From positions 13,734,771 to 13,798,770 of the forward strand of contig OW028585.1 of NCBI GenBank assembly GCA_932294295.1: 64,000 bases of DNA, read 5' to 3'. The notes below the pieces were generated by a model, which ran no database searches, was not told the DNA's origin, and was given only the letters and a program-made list of their open reading frames with translations. Within the stretch, counting starts at the first letter, position 1; each line of letters begins with the position of its first letter. This stretch comes from Alitta virens (lineage: Eukaryota > Annelida > Polychaeta > Phyllodocida > Nereididae). The translations under genes were made by a program, and so were the position numbers. Below, piece by piece: positions 32,236 through 45,742 of this stretch.

Positions 32236-32559
32236 CCAGGAATCTATCACAAGAGCTGGGTCATATATTTGAAATGTTGCGATGTTGCTTTTTTTGCAAT
32301 TAGCCTTTTAAATTGAGAACGTTAAGAAATATTAAAACAAACTTATTGATCATTATATCGTACAAACGTGTTTTTATTATATTTCCATAAGTAAGCTGCA
32401 TGTAATTTATAGCCCACAAAAGTCTCATTACTGTCTCAGGGTCAAGGGTGGTGTGACCTTGTAGGCACCTCCATAGTGTAACTAGGCCTTAACAAGTGGT
32501 ATTGTTAGCGTTTTCTGTTCATTCACAAGAGTTCAAAATGACTACAATTTTTGGGATAT
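32236..32559. other. No gene recognised; left flank of the palindrome
   Basis: Unique-looking sequence. It bears no similarity to the right flank beyond the four bases ATGT at the border. Confidence 0.4.
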
Positions 32560-32599
32560 ATGTAACTACTAAGAGGGGTAGGTCTGATCCCGGTATCTT

Positions 32600-33180
32600 T
32601 TTCCATGCTAATTTTCATCCTCGATGTCCTCTAGCTGACCCCCCCTAAAATCACCAAAAATTTGACCCCACTTGACCTTTCTCTTTGCACCCAGGCACTT
32701 CCCATGCTAACTTTCATCGACCCCCCCCGCCGACCCCCCCCCAAAATCACCAAAAATTTGACCCCACTTGACCCCCACTTGACCCTACTTGACCCTCTTT
32801 GATCCCCTGTCCCCATGCTAACTTTCATCGATCCCCATATCTAATTAGCACACGGGCACTTCCCATGCTAACTTTCATCGACCCCCCCCCCCCCTTGATC
32901 CCACTTGACCCCCCTTTGATCCCCTGTCCCCATGCTAACTTTCATTGACCCCCCCCCCCCTCCTTGATCCCAATATTTAATTAGCACACGGGCACTTCTC
33001 ATGCTAACTTTCATCAACCCCCCACCCCCACCCACCCCCACCCACCCCCCCCTGGATCCCACTTGAACCTACTTGACCCCCTTTGATCCCCTGTCTAATT
33101 AGCCCATCACCTGGCACTTCCCATACTAACTTTCATTCTCTATGTCCTCTAGCCCCACCCCCCCCCCCCCCCCCCCATTT
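32600..33180. repeat. C-rich CATGCTAACTTTCATCGAC array (left arm end)
   Basis: At least seven copies of CATGCTAACTTTCATCGACC or a close variant, at about 32606, 32702, 32815, 32864, 32931, 33000 and 33121. They are separated by TTGATCCC, ACTTGACCCC and runs of 8-18 C. Mirrored at 48240-48830 as G-runs. The runs could form G-quadruplexes on the G-rich strand. No protein is encoded. Confidence 0.9.
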
Positions 33181-33756
33181 GCATCCCCCCTGTCTAATAA
33201 GCCACTCCCTCTCTAATAAGTCACTCTAATCTACTCAGATATATAAACAGATAGTCTAGAACAAATATAGATAGGCTAGACAATTCTAGACAGATATTCT
33301 AGGCTAGACAACTAAACACTACAGTCCTCTGACCTAAAAAGCAAACCCCCCCCCCCCCCCAACCAGAGGGCTGCTGCCATTTTCCCCTTGTTACTCCCCA
33401 GGGGGGAGATCTGCTATTTTTACCCTTGTGACTCACCAGAGGGGAGACCAGTGTTATTTACCCTGGTCAAAGGTCATGACCTCACCAGGTGAGAGCTGTC
33501 ACCTCGATCCTCTCCTTTGAAGGATGATAGTTTAGCCTAATGCTTACAATTCTACACCTTTGATCATTGTTGACAGTGAAAATTGACATTATTTCACAGG
33601 AGTCAGTTTCTAAAAATAAATTACCTATATGCATTACTATTATATACTAGGCTCATTATACTTAATTATGGATACATCCTACCCCCTGTCTATCCTTTGA
33701 TGTTATTTGATGGTAACTGATCAATGTCTCACTACTTCATCTTATGACTCATCTGT

Positions 33757-34070
33757 TTGGATCTAAAAATACTCTATAACAGCAACATGATCATACATGC
33801 TGAACAAAAAATAACTCTGGTCTCTATAAATAAAGAGAGAGAAACATTTTATCATTCAGAAATGGAAAGTCACACAGATAAAATCAGTCTTAAAAAGCTT
33901 ACTGTTACTTTCAATACTGAGAAAAACATAATTCAATAACTCCTGATGATGAAAGTAGAAATGGCATAATTTGGCAACTTGAAGCTATGAGGAGATTGAA
34001 TGAAGAAGGAACAAATGATCATGACCCCAATGAAGAGACTGGTATGAGTCATTCACTGCAGGTCATCTAA
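33757..34070 (+). pseudogene. Coding-like fragment, unidentified (mirror at 47363-47676)
   Basis: A 60-codon frame (33757-33936, starts MDLKILYNSNMIIHAEQ) overlaps another frame (33921-34070) reading SITPDDESRNGIIWQLEAMR, then LNEEGTNDHDPNEETG. That one meets a good splice donor shape, ACTG/GTATGAGT, at 34041-34042. Composition looks coding and the two frames could be one gene with a frameshift or an intron. No family is recognised. The right arm carries the same sequence. Confidence 0.25.
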
Positions 34071-34093
34071 GGTCATTAACTGTAGGTCATCTA

Positions 34094-35690
34094 AGGTCAT
34101 CAAGTATGCTGCATGTCCAGACTTGTTTGGCCCTCCCATGCACATAGACCAATCAAATTACACACTAATCTCATTCATACAGCACAATGATCTCAGACAG
34201 GATATTGTTATTCATATGAGACCTGAATCCCTCCTCACTAGAAAGACCATTATGGACCACATGGAAAAATGTATGACCACCGGTCAGGGCCCAAGGGCAT
34301 GGACAATTTTACTTCTTGTCATAAAAATAACAAAAATAAAACATCAACTAAAAAAAAAGGCAAACAACAAAAACATAAATCTATCTTAATTATAAAACAC
34401 AAGCTTAATTGTGAAATTTTAAAATGAAATTACAAGAGTAAAAAAAATTAATGACTAACGATATGCATCAATTTACATACTCAGACCTCATAATTTCACA
34501 ACAACTTAACATACCTCGTTAATGGTCGTAAGTTAAAATTACATAACCTGTACATAGCTCATTAATGATCATTATATTTTTCTTTTGTGTCAAGGTGTTC
34601 ATAATTAACACGTTTACATAACTCATAGGTCATCAAGTATGCTGCATGTCCAGACTTGTTTGGCCCTCCCATGCACATAGACCAATCAAATTACACACTA
34701 ATCTCATTCATACAGCACAATGATCTCAGACAGGATATTGTTATTCATATGAGACCTGAATCCCTCCTCACTAGAAAGACCATTATGGACCACATGGAAA
34801 AATGTATGACCAGTGGTCAGGGCCCAAGGGCATGTACAATTTTACTTCTTGTCATAAAAATAACAAAAATAAAACATCAACTAAAAAAAAAGGCAAACAA
34901 CAAAAACATAAATCTATCTCAATTATAAAACACAAGCTTAATTGTGAAATTTTAAAATGAAATTACAAGAGTAAAAAAAATTAATGACTAACGATATGCA
35001 TCAATTTACATACTCAGACCTCATAATTTCACAACAACTTACATACCTCGTTAATGGTCGTAAGTTAAAATTACATAACCTGTACATAGCTCATTAATGA
35101 TCATTATATTTTTCTATTGTGTCAAGGTGTTCATAATTAACACGTTTACATAACTCATAGGTCATCAAGTATGCTGCATGTCCAGACTTGTTTGGCCCTC
35201 CCATGCACATAGACCAATCAAATTACACACTAATCTCATTCATACAGCACAATGATCTCAGACAGGATATTGTTATTCATATGAGACCTGAATCCCTCCT
35301 CACTAGAAAGACCATTATGGACCACATGGAAAAATGTATGACCACCGGTCAGGGCCCAAGGGCATGGACAATTTTACTTCTTGTCATAAAAATAACAAAA
35401 ATAAAACATCAACTAAAAAAAAAGGCAAACAACAAAAACATAAATCTATCTTAATTATAAAACACAAGCTTAATTGTGAAATTTTAAAATGAAATTACAA
35501 GAGTAAAAAAAATTAATGACTAACGATATGCATCAATTTACATACTCAGACCTCATAATTTCACAACAACTTAACATACCTCGTTAATGGTCGTAAGTTA
35601 AAATTACATAACCTGTACATAGCTCATTAATGATCATTATATTTTTCTTTTGTGTCAAGGTGTTCATAATTAACACGTTTACATAACTCA
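34094..35690 (+). repeat. Three tandem 533-bp units (left arm)
   Basis: Units start at 34094, 34627 and 35159. Each keeps a frame of about 90 codons containing CPDLFGPPMHIDQSNYTL and RPESLLTRKTIMDHMEKC, of unknown meaning and without a normal ATG start. Units differ at a diagnostic site: unit 1 ACCACCGGTCAGG with GCATGGAC, unit 2 ACCAGTGGTCAGG with GCATGTAC, unit 3 like unit 1. Unit 2 lacks one A (ACAACTTACATACC). Confidence 0.92.
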
Positions 35691-35699
35691 TTAATGTTG

Positions 35700-36830
35700 T
35701 ATAATGTCACATGTCCACATTGGTACACAGATAACTCATCATAATTTCACAATCGCAATCGGTATTCACCAATACATAGACATAACCAGACCACCATTGA
35801 CTCATCACAATTTCACAATGACTATTGATATGCATCAATGCACAGACAATTTCACAAGAGGTTAGTCTCACATCAGTGCACAACAGTGTAGAGAACATGT
35901 CAAGACATGTATGACCACCTGTCTGGGGCCCAGGAGCATGGACACTTCTACCTATTGTCATAAAAAGAATAAAAATAAAACATAACTAGAAAAAAATTAA
36001 TATATGAAATAAAAAGGCAAACAATAAAAACACAAACCTATCTTAATTATAAAACACTAACTTATTACTGAAATGTTAAAATGAAATTACAAGAGTAAAA
36101 AAAATTAATGACTAATGATATGTATCAATGCACAGACATATTCAGACCCTCTATGACACTCAGATGACTCATCATAATTTCACAATATTTTTACAAAAGT
36201 AAAACATTTAATTTTACAATCTGCAAAACTACAAAAACATTAAAAAAATGTCAACTGATCAATTTTAAAGATTAAAACTTAAATATAAAATAACAATTGT
36301 CTTCATTAAAGAAACAGACTAATTGAACTGACCGTAGGGAAGCGTATATTGACTTATTTGTTTCTCAATCTGTAATTAAATCACCTCAAAAACCCTTGTA
36401 GTGTAAGCCTACTTTGAAAAAAGCTAAAGTAAAACAGAAAAACAGCTGTGTACTGTTAGGCAGTGTTAGCCACTTAAAAGACTCATCATAATTTCACAAA
36501 GGGTTGGTTCCACATCAGTGCACACAGCATGTCCACAATGGCTGACTATATGCATCAACGCACAGATATGGCCAGACATCTATGACCACCTGGTCAGTGT
36601 CTTAGCTATATTCAAGATCCTATATGTTGTTGAGATATGGTTCAATGATTCATTTTCAAGAGATCATGTCTTCTATCCTATATGGAGAAGGTATGTTTCA
36701 CATCAGTGCAAAGAAAGTTCATTGTCATAAAAAGAACAAACAAGAAATACATATAACTAACATAGTAGACTGCACAATGGGAGTTAGGCAGTGGTTTCAT
36801 ATCAATGCACGTGAATGCAGTGAGTAAGTG
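35700..36830 (+). repeat. Diverged older copies of the 533-bp unit (mirror 44600-45733)
   Basis: Pieces such as ATGTATGACCACCTGTCTGG, GGGCCCAGGAGCATGGACA, TTGTCATAAAAAGAATAAAA and CTATATGCATCAACGCACAG echo the young units. The array therefore decays inward. Confidence 0.7.
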
Positions 36831-39800
36831 AGGAAATTAAAACTTAGAACTAAAATATATATATAAAACTACATTCTCAAAAACAAGAAATAATCATAAA
36901 TGGGAAAAACACATATGCAAAAACATGTATCTAATTTTGAATCTATTTCAGATATGTAAAATCAAAATTAGAAAAATTAAAAAATTAAATATTAAAATAT
37001 GCAGAATGTCAAACTTCCCCAAATTTCATAACCATAATGACTCTTAAGATAGTTTTCCCCTTAAATATATGTTGAGGAAAGCATCCCCTATTTGTCCCAA
37101 TTGCTGCCAGTTTCTCCATACCTGCATGATCAGAGGGCCAGCAATGGGGGCTATAAATTCAATACCAACATAATCAAAGTAGTATATGCCAGTATACTAT
37201 CCCAATATTTACACAACATGCATCCACAAATTGCTATAAGCATTTTCTAAGATGCAATGCAATTGTGAAAATATATTATAAGATAGTTTAGTTTCTTATA
37301 TGGAAGGTAGTCACAAAGCAAGCCTGCTCAGGTAGTTCAACCAACTTGAAAGGTGAGAGGTTCATATATTACTCACTAATAATACAAATAATCAGAAATA
37401 TATTGTTCACATTTTACTGAAAATGTATGAAGTAAAGATAGCATAACTGAAATATACATAGAATAATTTATCCTACTCAAGAACAATAATACAATATAGT
37501 GTTAAGTTTGAAAAAAAAAACAAGATCTGCATAACTTCTAAATTATCATTTGGCAGTTAAAGAGTAACTCAGTGACTCTGGGTGGAAAAGGTTACACAAA
37601 TTGTATTTTCTTCATTATATTGCAACTAACATTAATATCTCCAAGCTATTGTTTCGATCAAACAATGCAACAATGCTTTCCTCTTTGATGCAAGTAGAGA
37701 CTTCAAATGTGGTATATGCAAGCAAGGCAATCATCACATGACATTTTATTCTGATCTATAATCCTCAGTTGAGACATAGGCACAGAGATAAAGTCAAATA
37801 TGTTATTTAATAGTCATGTTCTAGCAGTTGTATGATCACCCAAAGAGATTATGTTTAATGATAGGAATAACCCATATTTCTTGCCTAAACCTTTGCTTAA
37901 CTAGACTTGGTGGAAGTGATTGTACAGAGTAGCTTGTGTATAACCTGTGCTAATGATATACAATATAAAACATTGCAGCTGGTGATGTATTATTTCTGAG
38001 AAATGAATGCATCAACTACTAACCACTAGCAATATTGTTTATAAAAAGTTTCTATTACCCTGAGTTTGTTGTACTTCATTTAGATGGCAAATTTATTTGG
38101 CATTTTGCTGTGATTGGCCGACTCTCTAAGCAACTGATATTAATTCAAATAAACAGGTCAAGTCTTGTTTATGACAGATTTAAATTTCATAGAATAACAT
38201 GCATTATATTCTAAGCATTAAACCTTAATAGTGTGCATAATTGTTTTACAATTGTCTACTGGCATTGTCCAAGAAGCAGAGGGTTAAACACTGATGTCCA
38301 GAAAGTGAGACATGTTTCCTTAACTTTATTATTGTATAGACACTGTCAATTGCTTAGTAGACTCAATAAGTATCTTATTTCTCAAATTAAAAAATTGCAT
38401 AATAAAGGTAAAAAAAATATGCCTGCAAAATACACCAAACTTATTTATTACCGTATCAAAATTCTAAGATGTACATATATTACTCAAATGTTACACAAAA
38501 CAAAAGCCCAATATCAAAGCTAAATAATTACAAAATTTATAAAACCAAATTACTATGACCCCTCTTTAAGCTGAGCAAGACTAGACCATCTTTATTATTT
38601 CTCACTTCCCCTAATTTATTACTCCCCTTAATCTGCACTGGCTACTTTAGCCATCTTGTTCATAAATAATCTCTCTTAGGCAGTTTCTCCATTCTGACAA
38701 AAATATATCACAGTGTATGGTGGCATGCATCCCATATTATGTAGATCACACAGAATTCATCACCACCTCCATGATCAAAGGGTCACCTACCTGCATACTG
38801 TCCATTATATTTTTTCAGTAGGCATTCAGTAATTAGCAATTGGATGCAATGAAATTGTGCCAATATATAAGTCAGTTACAAATTTAGTTTCACCCAGTCA
38901 ACCTTAGTTCACCAGTTCTAACTTAAAAGGTGAGAGAATTGACAAATTATCAATATATCAGGTAACATATTTTACCACAACATTTATTGTATAATTTGTA
39001 AAATACTGATACATGACTGTAATATTTGTTACAAAAAATGTGCATGGCTTCATGATAAAATGTAAACTTATGTCTCAAATTTAATATAAAAATACAAAGC
39101 TAAAAACCTTAATATTACAAACTATGTGGTTGGCCTTCTGGGTTCCTATAGGTGATGACAAATGTCTCTTAAATAGTTTTTCATTATAATCTAACTTAAA
39201 CCTTTAGCAATATGTAGTGGAATGCACTAAATTCTAGCAGCAATCAAACATTTGTCCCATGGACATGGTCTCTGTTATCATAAGATACACTTACATATTT
39301 TGAAATTTAAAGAGTAAACTTACAAAAAAGCATAATTATTTCCATCAATCAGATTCCAATCAAATGTTATAAGAAAATATTCTTTAAATCTAAAAAAGCT
39401 TAAGACTTTTAAAGCTTAAGTTTTTCTCTCTCCCTAGTTCATTACACCAGTCTGCACCATCAATCACATGTTTTGTGAGCATACATGCCCCAGGGTATTT
39501 CACTTTTGTTGTTATGAAGAAAACTACAAAAATGTCTTAAACAAAAAATTATATATAATAAATATTGCAAGATATGTGTTTGCACACCTTCTATGCACCT
39601 GCTGGCAGCAGTGAAGGCAGAATTCACTGCTATGATATCAAGGGGTCATAATATTATATCGACATAATTTCCACAATGTATTTATAAAACAGGTACTTAA
39701 TGCCAAGCATTTGTGAGATGCAATGACATTTTTCGGTGTGTAAAAATAGAAGACTTCAGTTTCATAAAAGTCAATCACAAATTAAATCTGCTAGCTCGAA

Positions 39801-40614
39801 ATAACTACAGTTTATCAGTACTTTTTGTCAGAGGGGAGAGATAAATATAAATATTATTCCTTAACTGTCAACCTTACAATGGTTTAAAGACAGACATTTA
39901 TGCCAGGAACAAATCAGAAACTAATTATAGTTTTCACTTTAAACTGAAACTTCACACAAGTTAATACATTTTGTTAAGACATGAACTAACTTTCAATTAA
40001 ATTAATCTGCCAAAAAAATGTTATACAAATATTTATATATATATAGAATAAAATAAGAATGTTAGGAATGAAAATTACAAGTTGGTACTATTGTAAACAC
40101 ATTTATTACATAACTGGTTTTCCTTACTGTAAAACATTGGCAAGTACTACAAATTATTCACTACATGGATCATTACTAGAATTGTGGATTGTCATCAATA
40201 TAAATCAGTCTGTTTCCACTAGAAAATTCAATATCATGAGGTATGGACAATAACTTTGAACTTCTTTTTATAAGCCCAGCAAAGCGTCTGCTGGATGATT
40301 TCCATTAAATCATTATAATGTAATTAGAGTGTGTATCAGTGACTTTGGGTAAAAATTTTACATTTAAAAATCATGAGAGCCAAATGTAGAGCACCTTCTT
40401 CATTTTCTTCCAGGTATATGAAAAGGACCACATCCAAGTTCCTGATAATAATTCTGCATTAGTTTGTTTCATCTTTTATTACAAAAGATACAAAATAGCC
40501 AGTTATCTGATAATTTAAAAAAGACATGACTTATGGAACACAGTGCTCCTGAACAAAAATAAATCTGTTGGAATTCTAAATATTTCATGTGCTCAGTTAA
40601 AAATGTATATGCAT
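36831..40614. repeat. AT-rich inner arm with faint long-period repeats (mirror 40818-44600)
   Basis: No gene found. Diverged blocks recur near 37090-37380, 38685-38945 and 39590-39800: a CATGATCA.AGGG-like or ATATCAAGGGGTC segment, then a GCAATG.AATTGTG segment, then TTTAGTTTC and AAAGGTGAGAG in the first two. Short frames are A/T-driven. 38233-38523 is the longest and is not recognised. Confidence 0.4.
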
Positions 40615-40621
40615 GTGCTTG

Positions 40622-40817
40622 TGAAAAGGGTGGGGGCACCCACGCCGCAATCTATGAGACCGCCCGGGCGCAAGCACGGGCGCGAGCGCGTGTCAGAGGG
40701 CGGATTCCTCTGTCACGCTAAATAGAATCCGCCCTCTGACCCGCGCTCGCGCCCGTGCTTGCGCCCGGGCGGTCTCATAGAGTGCGGCGCAGGTGCCCCC
40801 ACCCTTTTCACAAGCAC
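40622..40817. repeat. GC-rich core hairpin at palindrome centre
   Basis: About 85 bp on each side of the spacer is very GC-rich (CCGCCCGGGCGCAAGCACGG), set in AT-rich arms. Within it the arms mismatch at 40641, 40642, 40650 and 40691 (partners 40791, 40790, 40782, 40741), far denser than elsewhere in the inner arms. Confidence 0.9.
40708..40724. other. Palindrome spacer, 17 bp
   Basis: CTCTGTCACGCTAAATA is the only unpaired sequence at the centre of symmetry. Confidence 0.95.
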
Positions 40818-43800
40818 ATGCATATACATTTTTAACTGAGCACATGAAATATTTAGAATTCCAACAGATTTATTTTTGTTCAGGAGCACTGTGTTCCATA
40901 AGTCATGTCTTTTTTAAATTATCAGATAACTGGCTATTTTGTATCTTTTGTAATAAAAGATGAAACAAACTAATGCAGAATTATTATCAGGAACTTGGAT
41001 GTGGTCCTTTTCATATACCTGGAAGAAAATGAAGAAGGTGCTCTACATTTGGCTCTCATGATTTTTAAATGTAAAATTTTTACCCAAAGTCACTGATACA
41101 CACTCTAATTACATTATAATGATTTAATGGAAATCATCCAGCAGACGCTTTGCTGGGCTTATAAAAAGAAGTTCAAAGTTATTGTCCATACCTCATGATA
41201 TTGAATTTTCTAGTGGAAACAGACTGATTTATATTGATGACAATCCACAATTCTAGTAATGATCCATGTAGTGAATAATTTGTAGTACTTGCCAATGTTT
41301 TACAGTAAGGAAAACCAGTTATGTAATAAATGTGTTTACAATAGTACCAACTTGTAATTTTCATTCCTAAAATTCTTATTTTATTCTATATATATATAAA
41401 TATTTGTATAACATTTTTTTGGCAGATTAATTTAATTGAAAGTTAGTTCATGTCTTAACAAAATGTATTAACTTGTGTGAAGTTTCAGTTTAAAGTGAAA
41501 ACTATAATTAGTTTCTGATTTGTTCCTGGCATAAATGTCTGTCTTTAAACCATTGTAAGGTTGACAGTTAAGGAATAATATTTATATTTATCTCTCCCCT
41601 CTGACAAAAAGTACTGATAAACTGTAGTTATTTCGAGCTAGCAGATTTAATTTGTGATTGACTTTTATGAAACTGAAGTCTTCTATTTTTACACACCGAA
41701 AAATGTCATTGCATCTCACAAATGCTTGGCATTAAGTACCTGTTTTATAAATACATTGTGGAAATTATGTCGATATAATATTATGACCCCTTGATATCAT
41801 AGCAGTGAATTCTGCCTTCACTGCTGCCAGCAGGTGCATAGAAGGTGTGCAAACACATATCTTGCAATATTTATTATATATAATTTTTTGTTTAAGACAT
41901 TTTTGTAGTTTTCTTCATAACAACAAAAGTGAAATACCCTGGGGCATGTATGCTCACAAAACATGTGATTGATGGTGCAGACTGGTGTAATGAACTAGGG
42001 AGAGAGAAAAATTTAAGCTTTAAAAGTCTTAAGCTTTTTTAGATTTAAAGAATATTTTCTTATAACATTTGATTGGAATCTGATTGATGGAAATAATTAT
42101 GCTTTTTTGTAAGTTTACTCTTTAAATTTCAAAATATGTAAGTGTATCTTATGATAACAGAGACCATGTCCATGGGACAAATGTTTGATTGCTGCTAGAA
42201 TTTAGTGCATTCCACTACATATTGCTAAAGGTTTAAGTTAGATTATAATGAAAAACTATTTAAGAGACATTTGTCATCACCTATAGGAACCCAGAAGGCC
42301 AACCACATAGTTTGTAATATTAAGGTTTTTAGCTTTGTATTTTTATATTAAATTTGAGACATAAGTTTACATTTTATCATGAAGCCATGCACATTTTTTG
42401 TAACAAATATTACAGTCATGTATCAATATTTTACAAATTATACAATAAATGTTGTGGTAAAATATGTTACCTGATATATTGATAATTTGTCAATTCTCTC
42501 ACCTTTTAAGTTAGAACTGGTGAACTAAGGTTGACTGGGTGAAACTAAATTTGTAACTGACTTATATATTGGCACAATTTCATTGCATCCAATTGCTAAT
42601 TACTGAATGCCTACTGAAAAAATATAATGGACAGTATGCAGGTAGGTGACCCTTTGATCATGGAGGTGGTGATGAATTCTGTGTGATCTACATAATATGG
42701 GATGCATGCCACCATACACTGTGATATATTTTTGTCAGAATGGAGAAACTGCCTAAGAGAGATTATTTATGAACAAGATGGCTAAAGTAGCCAGTGCAGA
42801 TTAAGGGGAGTAATAAATTAGGGGAAGTGAGAAATAATAAAGATGGTCTAGTCTTGCTCAGCTTAAAGAGGGGTCATAGTAATTTGGTTTTATAAATTTT
42901 GTAATTATTTAGCTTTGATATTGGGCTTTTGTTTTGTGTAACATTTGAGTAATATATGTACATCTTAGAATTTTGATACGGTAATAAATAAGTTTGGTGT
43001 ATTTTGCAGGCATATTTTTTTTACCTTTATTATGCAATTTTTTAATTTGAGAAATAAGATACTTATTGAGTCTACTAAGCAATTGACAGTGTCTATACAA
43101 TAATAAAGTTAAGGAAACATGTCTCACTTTCTGGACATCAGTGTTTAACCCTCTGCTTCTTGGACAATGCCAGTAGACAATTGTAAAACAATTATGCACA
43201 CTATTAAGGTTTAATGCTTAGAATATAATGCATGTTATTCTATGAAATTTAAATCTGTCATAAACAAGACTTGACCTGTTTATTTGAATTAATATCAGTT
43301 GCTTAGAGAGTCGGCCAATCACAGCAAAATGCCAAATAAATTTGCCATCTAAATGAAGTACAACAAACTCAGGGTAATAGAAACTTTTTATAAACAATAT
43401 TGCTAGTGGTTAGTAGTTGATGCATTCATTTCTCAGAAATAATACATCACCAGCTGCAATGTTTTATATTGTATATCATTAGCACAGGTTATACACAAGC
43501 TACTCTGTACAATCACTTCCACCAAGTCTAGTTAAGCAAAGGTTTAGGCAAGAAATATGGGTTATTCCTATCATTAAACATAATCTCTTTGGGTGATCAT
43601 ACAACTGCTAGAACATGACTATTAAATAACATATTTGACTTTATCTCTGTGCCTATGTCTCAACTGAGGATTATAGATCAGAATAAAATGTCATGTGATG
43701 ATTGCCTTGCTTGCATATACCACATTTGAAGTCTCTACTTGCATCAAAGAGGAAAGCATTGTTGCATTGTTTGATCGAAACAATAGCTTGGAGATATTAA

Positions 43801-45742
43801 TGTTAGTTGCAATATAATGAAGAAAATACAATTTGTGTAACCTTTTCCACCCAGAGTCACTGAGTTACTCTTTAACTGCCAAATGATAATTTAGAAGTTA
43901 TGCAGATCTTGTTTTTTTTTTCAAACTTAACACTATATTGTATTATTGTTCTTGAGTAGGATAAATTATTCTATGTATATTTCAGTTATGCTATCTTTAC
44001 TTCATACATTTTCAGTAAAATGTGAACAATATATTTCTGATTATTTGTATTATTAGTGAGTAATATATGAACCTCTCACCTTTCAAGTTGGTTGAACTAC
44101 CTGAGCAGGCTTGCTTTGTGACTACCTTCCATACAAGAAACTAAACTATCTTATAATATATTTTCACAATTGCATTGCATCTTAGAAAATGCTTATAGCA
44201 ATTTGTGGATGCATGTTGTGTAAATATTGGGATAGTATACTGGCATATACTACTTTGATTATGTTGGTATTGAATTTATAGCCCCCATTGCTGGCCCTCT
44301 GATCATGCAGGTATGGAGAAACTGGCAGCAATTGGGACAAATAGGGGATGCTTTCCTCAACATATATTTAAGGGGAAAACTATCTTAAGAGTCATTATGG
44401 TTATGAAATTTGGGGAAGTTTGACATTCTGCATATTTTAATATTTAATTTTTTAATTTTTCTAATTTTGATTTTACATATCTGAAATAGATTCAAAATTA
44501 GATACATGTTTTTGCATATGTGTTTTTCCCATTTATGATTATTTCTTGTTTTTGAGAATGTAGTTTTATATATATATTTTAGTTCTAAGTTTTAATTTCC
44601 TCACTTACTCACTGCATTCACGTGCATTGATATGAAACCACTGCCTAACTCCCATTGTGCAGTCTACTATGTTAGTTATATGTATTTCTTGTTTGTTCTT
44701 TTTATGACAATGAACTTTCTTTGCACTGATGTGAAACATACCTTCTCCATATAGGATAGAAGACATGATCTCTTGAAAATGAATCATTGAACCATATCTC
44801 AACAACATATAGGATCTTGAATATAGCTAAGACACTGACCAGGTGGTCATAGATGTCTGGCCATATCTGTGCGTTGATGCATATAGTCAGCCATTGTGGA
44901 CATGCTGTGTGCACTGATGTGGAACCAACCCTTTGTGAAATTATGATGAGTCTTTTAAGTGGCTAACACTGCCTAACAGTACACAGCTGTTTTTCTGTTT
45001 TACTTTAGCTTTTTTCAAAGTAGGCTTACACTACAAGGGTTTTTGAGGTGATTTAATTACAGATTGAGAAACAAATAAGTCAATATACGCTTCCCTACGG
45101 TCAGTTCAATTAGTCTGTTTCTTTAATGAAGACAATTGTTATTTTATATTTAAGTTTTAATCTTTAAAATTGATCAGTTGACATTTTTTTAATGTTTTTG
45201 TAGTTTTGCAGATTGTAAAATTAAATGTTTTACTTTTGTAAAAATATTGTGAAATTATGATGAGTCATCTGAGTGTCATAGAGGGTCTGAATATGTCTGT
45301 GCATTGATACATATCATTAGTCATTAATTTTTTTTACTCTTGTAATTTCATTTTAACATTTCAGTAATAAGTTAGTGTTTTATAATTAAGATAGGTTTGT
45401 GTTTTTATTGTTTGCCTTTTTATTTCATATATTAATTTTTTTCTAGTTATGTTTTATTTTTATTCTTTTTATGACAATAGGTAGAAGTGTCCATGCTCCT
45501 GGGCCCCAGACAGGTGGTCATACATGTCTTGACATGTTCTCTACACTGTTGTGCACTGATGTGAGACTAACCTCTTGTGAAATTGTCTGTGCATTGATGC
45601 ATATCAATAGTCATTGTGAAATTGTGATGAGTCAATGGTGGTCTGGTTATGTCTATGTATTGGTGAATACCGATTGCGATTGTGAAATTATGATGAGTTA
45701 TCTGTGTACCAATGTGGACATGTGACATTATACAACATTAAT

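Larger units (their letters stand above)
32564..40707 (+). repeat. Left arm of 16.3-kb palindrome
   Basis: From AACTACTAAGAGGGGTAGGT to CAGAGGGCGGATTC this arm is the reverse complement of 40725-48861. Left position x pairs with 81432-x throughout 37298-40707, so there is no net gap over at least 3.4 kb. Single-base differences I found: 37298/44134, 39006/42426, 39420/42012, 40061/41371. Gaps occur mainly in homopolymer C/G runs near the outer end. Order inward: C-rich array, unique segment with coding-like pieces, 533-bp tandem units, diverged units, AT-rich DNA, GC-rich core. Confidence 0.97.

Noticed and set aside
34123..35454. Three repeated 88-codon frames as a gene family
   Set aside because: They lie in near-identical 533-bp tandem units, start only at TTG and match no family; kept as repeat units with an unexplained frame.
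38233..38523. 96-codon frame in the palindrome arm (and mirror 42909-43199)
   Set aside because: AT-driven composition, no recognisable motif, no promoter or splice evidence.
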